Notes: generated by a model not told the origin, from the sequence alone. DNA of 5,307 nucleotides from Maritimibacter sp. (GCA_003520545.1 DOUP01000163.1:1-5307), one strand, 5' to 3'. Numbered from the stretch's first letter, positions 1 through 5,024 are shown. Numbers and translations are program-made.

Positions 1-269
1 TCGAGCTTCCGAATACCAAAATCGAATTGCTGTATCCGCTTGGCGAAGGGTCCCCGATCGCGGGGTTCCTTGAGAAAAACCCAGCGGGCGGCATTCATCA
101 CATCTGTTATGAGGTCGATGACATCATCGCCGCACGCGACAAGTTAAAGGCCTCTGGCGCGCGGGTTCTGGGCACAGGCGAGCCAAAGATTGGCGCGCAT
201 GGCAAGCCGGTTTTGTTCCTGCACCCCAAGGATTTCAACGGCACCCTGGTAGAGCTGGAACAGGTCTGA
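1..269 (+). CDS. mce: Methylmalonyl-CoA epimerase, C-terminal part (5' end outside window)
   Basis: This is a cytoplasmic VOC-fold, metal-dependent enzyme that interconverts (2S)- and (2R)-methylmalonyl-CoA. It feeds propionyl-CoA and ethylmalonyl-CoA pathway carbon to methylmalonyl-CoA mutase and succinyl-CoA. The reading frame is open from base 3, so 88 residues are visible, against about 134 for the family. The fragment shows the family hallmarks: KIELLYP near its start, SPIAGFLEKN, GGIHHICYEV (visible residues 29-38), and the C-terminal FNGTLVELEQ. The second His of IHH and the Glu of LVELE match the known metal ligands of the family; the upstream His and catalytic Glu lie outside the window. 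The internal TTG at 27 is not a real start, because homology continues upstream of it. The stop codon overlaps the ATG of the DUF1467 gene by one base. Confidence 0.93.
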   Translation, partial: ELPNTKIELLYPLGEGSPIAGFLEKNPAGGIHHICYEVDDIIAARDKLKASGARVLGTGEPKIGAHGKPVLFLHPKDFNGTLVELEQV

Positions 270-544
270 TGACCATCACCGCAGCCCTTGTCCTTTATGT
301 GGTGATCTGGTTTGTGACCATGTTTGTCACCCTGCCGATCCGCCTGCGCACGCAGGGGGATGAGGGCGAGATTGTCCCCGGCACCCACGCGGGCGCGCCT
401 GCCAATTTCAAACTTGGGCGCACCTTTCTGATCGTGACCATTTGGGGCACCCTTGTCTGGGCGATTGTCGCGGGGATCATCATCTCGGGCATCATCACGA
501 TCGAGGATATTGATTGGTTCAACCGGTTGGATACGCCGCAATAA
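269..544 (+). CDS. DUF1467 family small membrane protein
   Basis: This is a 91-residue protein of unknown function. It has two predicted membrane segments, at about residues 3-23 and 50-73. Between them lies a conserved hydrophilic loop beginning LPIRLRTQGDEGE and continuing through VPGTHAGAPANF. That loop is the recognisable signature of the alphaproteobacterial DUF1467 family, and the length is typical. Basic residues (RLR) follow the first segment, suggesting a cytoplasmic loop and periplasmic ends. The start codon shares one base with the mce stop (TGATG) and there is only a weak Shine-Dalgarno, so translation is probably coupled to mce. Pairing with mce is a familiar arrangement in alphaproteobacteria, but it gives no proven functional link. 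The gene is followed by a strong terminator. Confidence 0.88.
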   Translation: MTITAALVLYVVIWFVTMFVTLPIRLRTQGDEGEIVPGTHAGAPANFKLGRTFLIVTIWGTLVWAIVAGIIISGIITIEDIDWFNRLDTPQ

Positions 545-560
545 GCCACCCCACGAGACC

Positions 561-601
561 AAAAAAGGGCGCAGGTCGATATGCCGATCTGCGCCCTTTT
601 G
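561..601. terminator. Bidirectional intrinsic terminator between convergent genes
   Basis: Bases 563-574 (AAAAGGGCGCAG) and 589-600 (CTGCGCCCTTTT) form a perfect 12-bp inverted repeat. Four further inner pairs, one of them G-U, extend it, leaving a six-base loop at 579-584. The GC-rich stem has an A run on its left flank and a T run on its right flank, so it can end transcription both from the DUF1467 gene (plus) and from the oxygenase gene (minus). Its position between the two convergent stop codons fits this role. Confidence 0.92.
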
Positions 602-622
602 TATCTGCACTCTAGAAATGGA

Positions 623-1249
623 TCAGGGTTTGCCCCAGCTGTAATTAAAGCTGACCGAAATGCGGTCTTCTTCGGCCATGTTCAGCGGCACTTCGTGGCG
701 CAACCAGCTTTCCCACAACAGGACGTCACCGATTTTTGGGGCCTCGTAAATGAACGGCTGATTTTCGCGGCGCGCGGTTTTCAGGCGCGGGGGGGTGGCC
801 ATCATCCGGGCCGATCGCGGGTCTTCGTATTTGATCGCGCTGGCGCCACCCGGCATCGCCACATAGGTGGTGCCGGAAATCACCGAATGCGGGTGGATGT
901 GGCTGGAGTGGGTGCCGCCGGGGGGCAGGATGTTGATCCACAGACTGTCGAGTTTCAACTTCTTGCCGCCCAGATCAAACTCCAGATCCTCAACAAAGGC
1001 CGCGACATGTTTGTCGAGCGACTTCACCAGATCGGCAAAAATCGGGAAACGCCATGGCAGGTCGGTAAGCGAAGCGTAGGAGGTGTAGCCGGGATAGCCG
1101 TTCTCCTCGCACCAATCCTGGCCCGCCTCGTCATCTTCGGCGATGGAATAGCAGGACGCCTCCAGCTCATCCGCGTCGATCCCTTCGCCGAAATCCGACA
1201 GCGCGGCACGATAGAGGGGGGTGACGAACAGGTTTTTTGTATCGGCCAT
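623..1249 (-). CDS. TIGR02466-type putative 2-oxoglutarate/Fe(II) oxygenase
   Basis: This 208-residue soluble protein resembles the TIGR02466 family, a group of uncharacterised proteins with a predicted double-stranded beta-helix (cupin-like) oxygenase fold. Diagnostic segments are LPPGGTHSSHIHPHSVISGT (residues 108-127), where His117, His119 and His121 are candidate iron ligands with Ser-Gly before the next strand. WESWLRHEVP (179-188) carries the probable distal His185, and RISVSFNYSW (196-205) carries Arg196 as a candidate 2-oxoglutarate carboxylate anchor. The N-terminal NLFVTPLYRA is also family-like. The start at 1249 is chosen because AAGGAG lies seven bases upstream; extending to 1432 would add 61 residues with no homology or ribosome site. 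The substrate is unknown; small-molecule or protein hydroxylation is possible. The family call is from recognised motifs, and the ligand assignments are inferred. Confidence 0.82.
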   Translation of the reverse strand: MADTKNLFVTPLYRAALSDFGEGIDADELEASCYSIAEDDEAGQDWCEENGYPGYTSYASLTDLPWRFPIFADLVKSLDKHVAAFVEDLEFDLGGKKLKLDSLWINILPPGGTHSSHIHPHSVISGTTYVAMPGGASAIKYEDPRSARMMATPPRLKTARRENQPFIYEAPKIGDVLLWESWLRHEVPLNMAEEDRISVSFNYSWGKP

Positions 1250-1324
1250 CGGGACGCTCCTTGGTATGTCTGCCTCTCTTAGCCCAGCATGGGCGGCGGC
1301 GCGAGTGGCGGTGAAGCGCCGACC

Positions 1325-1376
1325 GTCCAAAATCGATCCATTGCTGTCCAAAAGTTGCCGCAGGCGATGTCTAAAA
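1325..1376. promoter_or_regulatory. Three GTCYAAAA direct repeats in divergent intergenic region
   Basis: The octamer GTCCAAAA occurs at 1325-1332 and 1346-1353. A one-mismatch copy, GTCTAAAA, lies at 1369-1376, ending just before the start of the plus-strand gene. Start-to-start distances are 21 and 23 bases, about two helical turns, so the copies would face the same side of the DNA. They lie between the divergent oxygenase gene and the membrane-protein gene, where a shared operator could sit. No convincing -35/-10 pair was found in the 128-base region, and no regulator can be named. Confidence 0.25.
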
Positions 1377-1377
1377 A

Positions 1378-1977
1378 ATGGCAAGAAAACAAGAAAAATC
1401 GGCCGGCACCATGACCAAAATCCTAAGCGCATTGTCCTTCGCCGCCCTGATCGGGGCGTTGATTTCTGCCGTTGTCTCCATCGGGCTTGGCGCCGAGATC
1501 GGCTTCGACCTGGTTTGGGAGACGGCGCCGGCGCATCTGATGATCGGCCTTGGCCTGATCTTCGTCCTGTCCTATCCGGTGGTTCTGTTGGTGGACGCTC
1601 GCACCCGACCCTACCACCAGCGCGTGTTCGAACGCGCGAAGGCGAAGCGCGAGACCAAGCTCTCGATCAAGGAGCAGAAATGCTATTACCCGCTCCTGTT
1701 TCGCGACCTGGTCGAAAGCCATGGTCTGTGCGACGCCATCGACCAGATGGGGCAGGGACGGGCGCGCCGCACGGTTGAATGCTTTCGTCACATCGGCCTG
1801 CCGCGGCTTGCGAATATGCTTGAAGAGTACCTCGACGCGCTCGACCGAGGCGATTTCAAAGGCATGAACGCGGCTGAGAAGAAAATCTACGCATCGACCT
1901 GCCGCGCGATCCAGGCACGGATGAACTCCGCCGGTCTGGCTAAGCTTCCCGCCATCTTGGACGACGCGCTGAAATGA
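1378..1977 (+). CDS. Uncharacterised membrane-anchored protein, paralogue A
   Basis: The gene encodes 199 residues of unknown function. Residues 16-38 and 53-73 are hydrophobic and form a likely membrane hairpin. A strongly basic stretch follows (about 75-100, starting RTRPYHQR), which places the C-terminal domain in the cytoplasm by the positive-inside rule. Residues 112-152 align without gaps to residues 130-170 of the next gene product, with 15 identities in 41 positions, sharing VxSxGL, FxxIGL and LExYL. That block loosely recalls the DMP19/DUF4375 domain, but this is only a suggestion. The start is uncertain. ATG 1378 has no good Shine-Dalgarno, and ATG 1411 (MTKILSALSF) would also leave an intact hairpin. 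No signal peptidase site or catalytic motif is obvious. Confidence 0.72.
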   Translation: MARKQEKSAGTMTKILSALSFAALIGALISAVVSIGLGAEIGFDLVWETAPAHLMIGLGLIFVLSYPVVLLVDARTRPYHQRVFERAKAKRETKLSIKEQKCYYPLLFRDLVESHGLCDAIDQMGQGRARRTVECFRHIGLPRLANMLEEYLDALDRGDFKGMNAAEKKIYASTCRAIQARMNSAGLAKLPAILDDALK

Positions 1978-1980
1978 TCG

Positions 1981-2005
1981 GCGCGTGCAGAAACCTTGCA
2001 TGCGT
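1981..2005 (+). other. Stem-loop just after the paralogue A stop codon
   Basis: CGCGTGCA (1982-1989) can pair with TGCATGCG (1997-2004) through eight pairs, one of them G-U, closing a seven-base loop. The stem starts five bases after the stop codon. There is no T run after it, so it is not a typical intrinsic terminator. It could protect the mRNA 3' end or partly separate the two paralogues. A competing 7-bp pairing, GGCGCGT (1980-1986) with ACGCGCC (2008-2014), overlaps it. Confidence 0.25.
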
Positions 2006-2074
2006 GGACGCGCCCTCCTATCCAGAAAGGAACAGATTTTGACGATTGCTTTGAGTTTGGGGAGGGGAAATGAC

Positions 2075-2728
2075 ATGAACGTGCCACACGTCCTGCGCGG
2101 CGCGGGCCTTTTGGCCTCATTGGCGAGCTTCTTTGTCTTCGCCTATCTGCTCTTCACCGCCGTGACCTCCGGGTTGGGCGCCTCCGGTGTTCCCGTGTTG
2201 CTCGTCACCGCCGTTACGCTGTTTGTCCTGGGCGAGGTGCTGCGCTGGCGTTCGGGGGCTATGGTCGGCGCCGGTCCCCTGGACGATAACGACCCGCTGA
2301 CGGACGGCACCGCGAAACATACGGGCATTCCCCGGCCCACGGATGAAGCGCTGCATGAAGCGGTCTATAACGACGCCTTCCGCAAGCAGCAAAAGCACGG
2401 CGACGGTGGTCTTATCGAGGCCGAGCGCCTGACGCTTCATCTGGTGCCGCTCCACATCTACGTCTCTTCCAACGGATTGCGGAATGGGATCGCGGGGTTC
2501 GGCCTGTCTGAAACGAAGGCCAGCCTTCCCTATTTCGTCGAGATCGGGCTGGAGGATGTGGCCACCGTGTTGGAGGCCTATCTCGCCAAGGACGAAGGCC
2601 CGGCGTCCGACCCGCAGACAGCACAGGATGCCCTGACTGCGGCCGGGTTCAATGACATTCCGGCCCGTGTGGATGCCTACCTCGACACCCGTTATCCATG
2701 GGGCGCAGAGGGCGCGACGGAGCATTAG
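2075..2728 (+). CDS. Uncharacterised membrane-anchored protein, paralogue B
   Basis: The gene encodes 217 residues of unknown function. Two hydrophobic segments (about 8-30 and 38-56) are joined by a short Gly/Ser loop and followed by RWR, predicting a membrane hairpin with a cytoplasmic C-terminal domain. An acidic, Pro/Gly-containing linker (68-79) leads to a soluble domain of about 90-208. Within it, residues 130-170 match paralogue A (15 of 41 identical, no gaps), including SSNGLRNGI and FVEIGLEDVATVLEAYL. The NGLRNGI region is weakly like the GG-containing motif of DMP19/DUF4375 proteins. ATG 2075 is chosen because GGAGGGG ends seven bases upstream. A TTG at 2039 in the same frame, preceded by AAAGGA, is a less likely start. 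The gene sits 97 bases after paralogue A on the same strand, so co-transcription is plausible. Confidence 0.78.
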   Translation: MNVPHVLRGAGLLASLASFFVFAYLLFTAVTSGLGASGVPVLLVTAVTLFVLGEVLRWRSGAMVGAGPLDDNDPLTDGTAKHTGIPRPTDEALHEAVYNDAFRKQQKHGDGGLIEAERLTLHLVPLHIYVSSNGLRNGIAGFGLSETKASLPYFVEIGLEDVATVLEAYLAKDEGPASDPQTAQDALTAAGFNDIPARVDAYLDTRYPWGAEGATEH

Positions 2729-2743
2729 GGCGCCGAAAAACGG

Positions 2744-2811
2744 GAAACCGCCGGTCCTACGTGGTTTCTGGCGGTCAGACCGGCCAAGGGGCTTGCTTTG
2801 AAAGCCCGGTC
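2744..2811 (+). other. Cluster of competing inverted repeats downstream of paralogue B
   Basis: ACCGCCGG (2747-2754) can pair with CTGGCGGT (2768-2775), eight pairs including one G-U. CCGGTC (2751-2756) can instead pair with GACCGG (2778-2783), which in turn can pair with CCGGTC at 2806-2811. A separate hairpin joins GGGCTT (2789-2794) to AAGCCC (2802-2807) across a seven-base loop. None is followed by a T run, so no intrinsic terminator separates paralogue B from the ribosomal genes. The elements may be a factor-dependent terminator or part of the upstream region of rpmC. Confidence 0.3.
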
Positions 2812-2821
2812 GGCGTATGTG
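2793..2821 (+). promoter_or_regulatory. Possible sigma-70 type promoter for the ribosomal genes
   Basis: TTGCTT (2793-2798) and TATGTG (2816-2821) are separated by 17 bases and resemble -35 and -10 boxes. The leader to rpmC would then be about 95 bases. The match is modest, and the -35 box falls within a hairpin-forming sequence. No better candidate was found in the 195 bases between paralogue B and rpmC. Confidence 0.22.
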
Positions 2822-2906
2822 GCCCCCTCATCACGAACTCCACCAGATTCGCGGTGACCCCAATCGTGCCTGCACGAACCGAGACTCGGGGGGCCGCCTG
2901 GTGATG
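2821..2906 (+). promoter_or_regulatory. Structured leader candidate upstream of rpmC
   Basis: GGCCCCC (2821-2827) is complementary to GGGGGCC (2889-2895). CACCAG (2841-2846) is complementary to CTGGTG (2898-2903). These two pairings interleave, so they form either a pseudoknot or two alternative folds. CATCAC (2829-2834) can also pair with GTGATG (2901-2906), which overlaps the second site. Two tight inverted repeats lie inside: TCGTGC-CT-GCACGA (2864-2877) and CCGAG-A-CTCGG (2879-2889). The 3' partners end only four bases before the rpmC Shine-Dalgarno (2911-2915), so folding could affect translation. Ribosomal-protein leaders elsewhere use such structures for feedback; that role here is inferred. 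Confidence 0.33.
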
Positions 2907-2923
2907 TTGAAAGGAAAAAGGCG

Positions 2924-3130
2924 ATGAACGCCCAGGAACTTCGCGACAAGAGCGCGGATCAGCTGAACGAACAGCTCTCCGACCTCAAGAAAGAGGCCTT
3001 CAACCTGCGCTTCCAGCAGGCCACCGGCCAAATCGAGAACACTGCCCGTATGCGCCAGGTTAAGCGCGACGTGGCCCGTGTGAAAACTATTCTGAACGAA
3101 AAAGCAGCCGCTGCTGCTGGCGACGCTTAA
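2924..3130 (+). CDS. rpmC: Large-subunit ribosomal protein L29 (uL29)
   Basis: This 68-residue L29 is of normal family length. It is a small helical hairpin protein that binds 23S rRNA near the peptide exit tunnel and forms part of the docking site for trigger factor and SRP. The N-terminal helix begins MNAQELRDKS. The signature LRFQQATGQIENTARMR (about residues 28-44) is followed by a basic helix with VKRDVARVKTIL. An Ala-rich tail ends the protein. AAGGA (2911-2915) lies eight bases before the ATG. It is the first ribosomal gene of the window. In most bacteria rplP lies immediately upstream, whereas here non-ribosomal genes do. The rpsQ Shine-Dalgarno overlaps its stop codon. Confidence 0.96.
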   Translation: MNAQELRDKSADQLNEQLSDLKKEAFNLRFQQATGQIENTARMRQVKRDVARVKTILNEKAAAAAGDA

Positions 3131-3142
3131 GGAGCCTGACTG

Positions 3143-3373
3143 ATGCCCAAACGTATCCTGCAAGGCACCGTGACCTCGAACCAGAACGCTCAAACCGTGA
3201 CGGTCCTGGTCGAGCGCCGCTTCAAGCACCCGCTTCTCAAGAAAACGGTTCGGTCTTCGAAGAAGTACCGCGCCCACGACGAGAACAACACGTTCAACGT
3301 CGGCGACAAGGTCCGCATTCAGGAATGCGCGCCGAAGTCGAAAACCAAGCGCTGGGAAGTCATCACCGCCTGA
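3143..3373 (+). CDS. rpsQ: Small-subunit ribosomal protein S17 (uS17)
   Basis: This 76-residue S17 is an OB-fold primary binder of 16S rRNA in the lower body of the 30S subunit. It shows the expected N-terminal PKRILQGTVTSN and then TVTVLVERRFKHPLLKK. The classical C-terminal signature GDKVRIQECAPKSKTKRWEV (residues 54-73) follows, with the protein ending in ITA. AAGGAG overlapping the rpmC TAA stands eight bases before the ATG, so the two genes are tightly coupled. The last three codons form the left arm of the inverted repeat that extends into the gap before rplN. Confidence 0.97.
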   Translation: MPKRILQGTVTSNQNAQTVTVLVERRFKHPLLKKTVRSSKKYRAHDENNTFNVGDKVRIQECAPKSKTKRWEVITA

Positions 3374-3417
3374 GGCGGCTGACAGCTCAGTTCGATCGAA
3401 ACCATGGGGCGGTGATG
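3361..3417 (+). promoter_or_regulatory. Structured element spanning the rpsQ stop codon
   Basis: CATCACCGCC (3361-3370) and GGCGGTGATG (3408-3417) are perfect 10-base complements. They enclose a 37-base loop that holds the rpsQ stop codon. Inside are CTGA-CAGC-TCAG (3379-3390) and the perfect palindrome TTCGATCGAA (3391-3400), so a branched fold is possible. CCGCC (3366-3370) can alternatively pair with GGCGG at 3374-3378 across the TGA stop, which excludes the long stem. An 8-base palindrome, GGCTAGCC (3423-3430), follows before the rplN Shine-Dalgarno. There is no T run, so this is not an intrinsic terminator. A role in mRNA processing or translational control is inferred. Confidence 0.35.
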
Positions 3418-3451
3418 CCAGAGGCTAGCCCCAAAGGTCAGGAGAAACCCT

Positions 3452-3820
3452 ATGATCCAGATGCAGACCAATCTGGATGTTGCTGACAACTCCGGCGCTC
3501 GCCGAGTTCAGTGCATCAAGGTCCTGGGTGGTTCCAAGCGTAAATACGCTTCGGTAGGTGACATCATCGTCGTCTCCGTGAAGGAAGCCATCCCGCGCGG
3601 CCGCGTGAAGAAAGGTGACGTCCGCAAGGCCGTCGTCGTGCGCACCGCCAAAGAAGTCCGTCGCGAAGACGGCACCGCGATCCGGTTCGACCGGAACTGT
3701 GCTGTGATCCTCAACAACAACAACGAGCCGATCGGCACCCGCATCTTCGGGCCGGTGGTTCGTGAGCTGCGCGCGAAGAACTTCATGAAGATCATCTCGC
3801 TTGCTCCGGAGGTGCTCTAA
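3452..3820 (+). CDS. rplN: Large-subunit ribosomal protein L14 (uL14)
   Basis: This 122-residue L14 has exactly the usual bacterial length. It binds 23S rRNA and contributes to the intersubunit bridge with the 30S subunit; in other bacteria it is also the target of the silencing factor RsfS. The sequence opens MIQMQTNLDVADNSGARRV. It continues with IKVLGGSKRKYASVGD, the basic GRVKKGDVRKAVVVRTAK, and the family signature around DGTAIRFDRNCAVILNN (residues 73-89), then GTRIFGPVVRELR near the end. AGGAG (3440-3444) lies seven bases before the ATG. This is the classical first gene of the spc block. It is separated from rpsQ by 78 bases, far more than the other gaps in this cluster. Confidence 0.97.
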   Translation: MIQMQTNLDVADNSGARRVQCIKVLGGSKRKYASVGDIIVVSVKEAIPRGRVKKGDVRKAVVVRTAKEVRREDGTAIRFDRNCAVILNNNNEPIGTRIFGPVVRELRAKNFMKIISLAPEVL

Positions 3821-4126
3821 ATGGCTGCGAAATTGAAAAAAGGCGACAAGGTCGTCGTGCTTGCCGGCAAGGACAAGGGCAAAGAGGGTGAAATCACCTC
3901 CGTGTCGCCGAAAACCGGCAAAGCCGTGGTGGAAGGCGTGAACATGGCCATCCGTCACACCCGTGCGAGCCAGTCGGCTCAGGGCGGTCGTTTGCCGAAA
4001 GCGCTTCCGATCGACCTGTCGAACCTCGCTCTTCTCGACAAGAACGGCAAAGCGACCCGCGTCGGCTTCCGCATGGACGGCGACAAGAAAGTCCGCTTCG
4101 CCAAGACCACGGGGGACGTGATCTGA
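3821..4126 (+). CDS. rplX: Large-subunit ribosomal protein L24 (uL24)
   Basis: This 101-residue L24 is an assembly-initiating protein that binds the 5' domain of 23S rRNA and sits near the exit tunnel. The N-terminal KOW motif is clear: KKGDKVVVLAGKDKGKEGEI (about residues 6-25) carries the expected Gly and basic residues. The L24 continuation AVVEGVNMAIRHTR follows, and near the C-terminus RVGFRMDGDKKVRFAKTTGD. The ATG directly abuts the rplN TAA, with GGAGGT (3808-3813) inside the end of rplN seven bases upstream. Its own stop overlaps the rplE start. Both junctions point to translational coupling. Confidence 0.97.
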   Translation: MAAKLKKGDKVVVLAGKDKGKEGEITSVSPKTGKAVVEGVNMAIRHTRASQSAQGGRLPKALPIDLSNLALLDKNGKATRVGFRMDGDKKVRFAKTTGDVI

Positions 4127-4689
4127 TGCTGGATAACGCAACCTACACCCCGCGCCTGCGCTCTGTTTACCGCGAGACGATCAAACCCGCTCTCAAGGAA
4201 GAGTTCGGTTACAAGAACGACATGGAGATCCCGCGTCTCGACAAGATCGTTCTGAACATCGGCTGTGGCGCAGAAGCGGTGAAAGACTCCAAGAAAGCCA
4301 AGTCGGCCCAGGAAGATCTCACCGCGATCGCCGGTCAAAAAGCCCTGGTGACCACCGCGAAGAAATCGATCGCGGGTTTCCGCGTCCGTGAAGACATGCC
4401 GATGGGGGCGAAAGTCACCCTGCGTGGCGACCGGATGTACGAATTCCTCGATCGCCTGATCACCATCGCGATGCCCCGCGTCCGCGACTTCCGCGGCGTT
4501 TCGGGCAAAAGCTTCGATGGTCGTGGCAACTACGCCATGGGCCTGAAAGAGCACATCGTGTTCCCGGAAATCGAATTCGACAAGGTCGATGAGGTTTGGG
4601 GGATGGATATCGTGATCGCGACCACCGCGAAGACCGACGACGAAGCCAAGAGCCTGTTGAAGCACTTCAACATGCCCTTCAACAGCTGA
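4126..4689 (+). CDS. rplE: Large-subunit ribosomal protein L5 (uL5)
   Basis: This 187-residue L5 binds 5S rRNA and helps anchor the central protuberance of the 50S subunit. It contacts the 30S head and the P-site tRNA. The family signature IPRLDKIVLNIGCGA is at residues 35-49. After it come TAKKSIAGFRVREDMPMGAK (76-95), then VTLRGDRMYEFLDRL, and a C-terminal region with GLKEHIVFPEIEFD, GMDIVIATTAKTDDEAKSLL and MPF. The start shares one base with the rplX stop (TGATG), with a G-rich Shine-Dalgarno (4111-4116) nine bases upstream. In Escherichia coli the S8 repressor binds near the start of this gene. An equivalent target was not identified by eye here. Confidence 0.97.
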   Translation: MLDNATYTPRLRSVYRETIKPALKEEFGYKNDMEIPRLDKIVLNIGCGAEAVKDSKKAKSAQEDLTAIAGQKALVTTAKKSIAGFRVREDMPMGAKVTLRGDRMYEFLDRLITIAMPRVRDFRGVSGKSFDGRGNYAMGLKEHIVFPEIEFDKVDEVWGMDIVIATTAKTDDEAKSLLKHFNMPFNS

Positions 4690-4706
4690 TCCTTGGAGAC
4701 CGAGTA

Positions 4707-5012
4707 ATGGCTAAAAAATCCATGATCGCGCGTGAAGCCAAGCGTCAGAAGCTGGTGGAAAAGTACGCTGAAAAGCGTGCCGCGCTCAAAGAAATCATCA
4801 ACGACGAGTCGAAGCCGATGGAAGAGCGTTTCCGCGCCTCCCTGAAGCTCGCCAAGCTGCCCCGTAACAGCTCGGCAACCCGTCTTCACAATCGTTGCCA
4901 GCTGACTGGCCGTCCGCATGCGTATTACCGCAAGCTGAAGGTCAGCCGGATCGCGCTGCGGGACCTTGGCTCGAATGGCCAAGTCCCCGGCCTGGTGAAA
5001 TCGAGCTGGTAA
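4707..5012 (+). CDS. rpsN: Small-subunit ribosomal protein S14 (uS14), zinc-free long form
   Basis: This 101-residue S14 is needed late in 30S head assembly, near S3 and S10. It starts MAKKSMIAREAKRQKLVEKY and ends with NRCQLTGRPHAYYRKLKVSR (residues 71-90) and GLVKSSW. It has a single cysteine and no CxxC pairs, so it is the long zinc-independent type typical of alphaproteobacteria, not the short zinc-ribbon form. The ATG at 4707 is chosen because GGAG (4695-4698) lies eight bases upstream and the homology begins there; reading further upstream would run into rplE in another frame. The gap to rplE is 17 bases and the gap to rpsH is 12. Confidence 0.97.
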   Translation: MAKKSMIAREAKRQKLVEKYAEKRAALKEIINDESKPMEERFRASLKLAKLPRNSSATRLHNRCQLTGRPHAYYRKLKVSRIALRDLGSNGQVPGLVKSSW

Positions 5013-5024
5013 GGAGAGACAGAG

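Noticed and set aside
581..1282. Plus-strand open frame of 233 codons across the oxygenase gene
   Set aside because: It is antisense to a recognisable gene with a good ribosome site, and its translation resembles no protein family. It is a by-product of GC-rich codon use.
1250..1432. N-terminal extension of the oxygenase to 1432
   Set aside because: The 61 extra residues are not family-like and cross the intergenic region and the start of paralogue A. The start at 1249 has AAGGAG at ideal spacing.
1423..2076. Minus-strand open frame of 217 codons opposite paralogue A
   Set aside because: Its translation is rich in Arg and low in complexity as expected of an antisense shadow. The plus frame has coherent membrane segments and a paralogue next door.
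2117..2725. Minus-strand open frame of 202 codons opposite paralogue B
   Set aside because: It is a mirror of the well-supported plus-strand gene, with no recognisable domain or ribosome site.
2698..2904. Small plus-strand ORF between paralogue B and rpmC
   Set aside because: It overlaps the end of paralogue B, lacks a ribosome site, and runs through inverted repeats better explained as regulatory sequence.
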